A stretch of 64,000 bases of DNA. It comes from Achromobacter kerstersii. GTDB lineage: Bacteria; Pseudomonadota; Gammaproteobacteria; Burkholderiales; Burkholderiaceae_B. Positions 63,781-64,000 of this stretch are shown one piece after another (position 1 is the stretch's first letter; each line of letters starts with the position of its first letter). A program made the translations under genes and the position numbers. The notes beneath the pieces are model-generated. The model searched no databases, was not told the DNA's origin, and worked only from the letters and a program-made list of their open reading frames with translations. The stretch covers positions 124,001 to 188,000 of the forward strand of contig NZ_CADIJQ010000007.1 in assembly GCF_902859595.1 (NCBI RefSeq), written 5' to 3'.

Positions 63781-64000
63781 CTACTGCGGTTGATGTGCCA
63801 GGAATTCCGTCAGGACGCGCCCCGTGTGGGAGTGGTCGGCCAGGGTCATCACATGTTCCGGCGAGCCTTCGGCAACCAGCTTGCCGCCGCCTGTGCCGCC
63901 TTCGGGGCCCAGGTCCAGCAGCCAGTCGGCTTCGGCGATGACGTCCAGATTATGCTCGATCACCACCACCGTGTTGCCGGCTTCCACCAGACGATGCAGC
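63781..64000 (-). CDS. uvrA: UvrABC system protein A, C-terminal end (runs off the right edge)
   Basis: The last 72 or so codons of UvrA, the damage-recognition ABC ATPase of nucleotide excision repair. [20 protein letters not shown] contains the last H-loop region of the second ATPase domain, and [20 protein letters not shown] is the highly conserved UvrA ending, followed by a short tail EFLAHQPQ and stop. The frame is open at base 64000. It is transcribed toward pabB, 5 bp away, suggesting read-through between DNA repair and folate genes. Confidence 0.95.
   Translation of the reverse strand, partial: LHRLVEAGNTVVVIEHNLDVIAEADWLLDLGPEGGTGGGKLVAEGSPEHVMTLADHSHTGRVLTEFLAHQPQ

Overview
The window is high-GC chromosomal DNA from a Gram-negative bacterium. 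The best fit is a betaproteobacterium of the Alcaligenaceae (Achromobacter/Bordetella type). The reasons are four Bug/TctC-type solute receptors, three CaiB/BaiF CoA-transferases, five LysR-type regulators beside acyl-CoA gene sets, and the neighbourhood hda-HAD phosphatase-pcnB-folK divergent from purM. This placement comes from gene content and style, not from a database search. Almost every base is coding, with many 4-bp ATGA stop/start overlaps. I see no tRNA, rRNA, IS transposase, phage gene or CRISPR array.

Layout. 0-3.5 kb: 5' part of glyQ, a crotonase and a class I fumarase. 3.5-8.9 kb: an operon of SDR, hydratase-2 and CoA-transferase divergent from a LysR gene, then a Bug receptor. 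8.9-17.6 kb: a divergent acyl-CoA catabolic locus. Its leftward genes encode a DUF35 protein, a thiolase-fold protein lacking the usual Cys, an acyl-CoA ligase, a Bug receptor and a nitronate monooxygenase; its rightward genes encode two acyl-CoA dehydrogenases and a PaaG-like crotonase. 17.6-22.4 kb: LysR divergent from a hydratase, CoA-transferase, CitE-like lyase and PfkB kinase, a set resembling itaconate breakdown. 22.6-35 kb: housekeeping genes (folK, pcnB, HAD, hda, purM, miaA, mutL, dedA, amiC, tsaE, fumC). 35-46.6 kb: transporters, Bug receptors, LysR genes, gamma-glutamyltransferase, an APC permease, and a CoA-transferase/Bug/AidB-like set. 46.6-51.9 kb: purU, an FAD oxidase with a flavin reductase, pdxH, chaC and an MFS transporter. 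52.2-56.9 kb: a complete MacA-MacB-outer-membrane-factor efflux operon. 56.9-57.9 kb: a gene-free repeat island. 57.9-64 kb: tcdA, a salicylate 5-hydroxylase-like Rieske oxygenase with a NahR-type regulator, pabC-pabB, and the C-terminal end of uvrA.

How the parts work together. Several loci follow one plan: a periplasmic Bug receptor captures an organic acid, a CoA-transferase or ligase activates it, and dehydrogenases, hydratases and thiolase/lyase-type enzymes degrade it under a divergent LysR regulator. The products would enter central metabolism, which is represented here by two unrelated fumarases.

The most unusual content is non-coding. The 56.9-57.9 kb island has the order A-B-(34-bp repeats)-B'-A'. 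Both A and B are hairpin elements whose paired arms differ between copies yet stay complementary within each copy. Three 15-bp palindromes at an exact 23-bp pitch lie at 31.2 kb. Short tandem repeats of several unrelated unit lengths sit repeatedly at gene ends, in some cases as in-frame terminal extensions of proteins.
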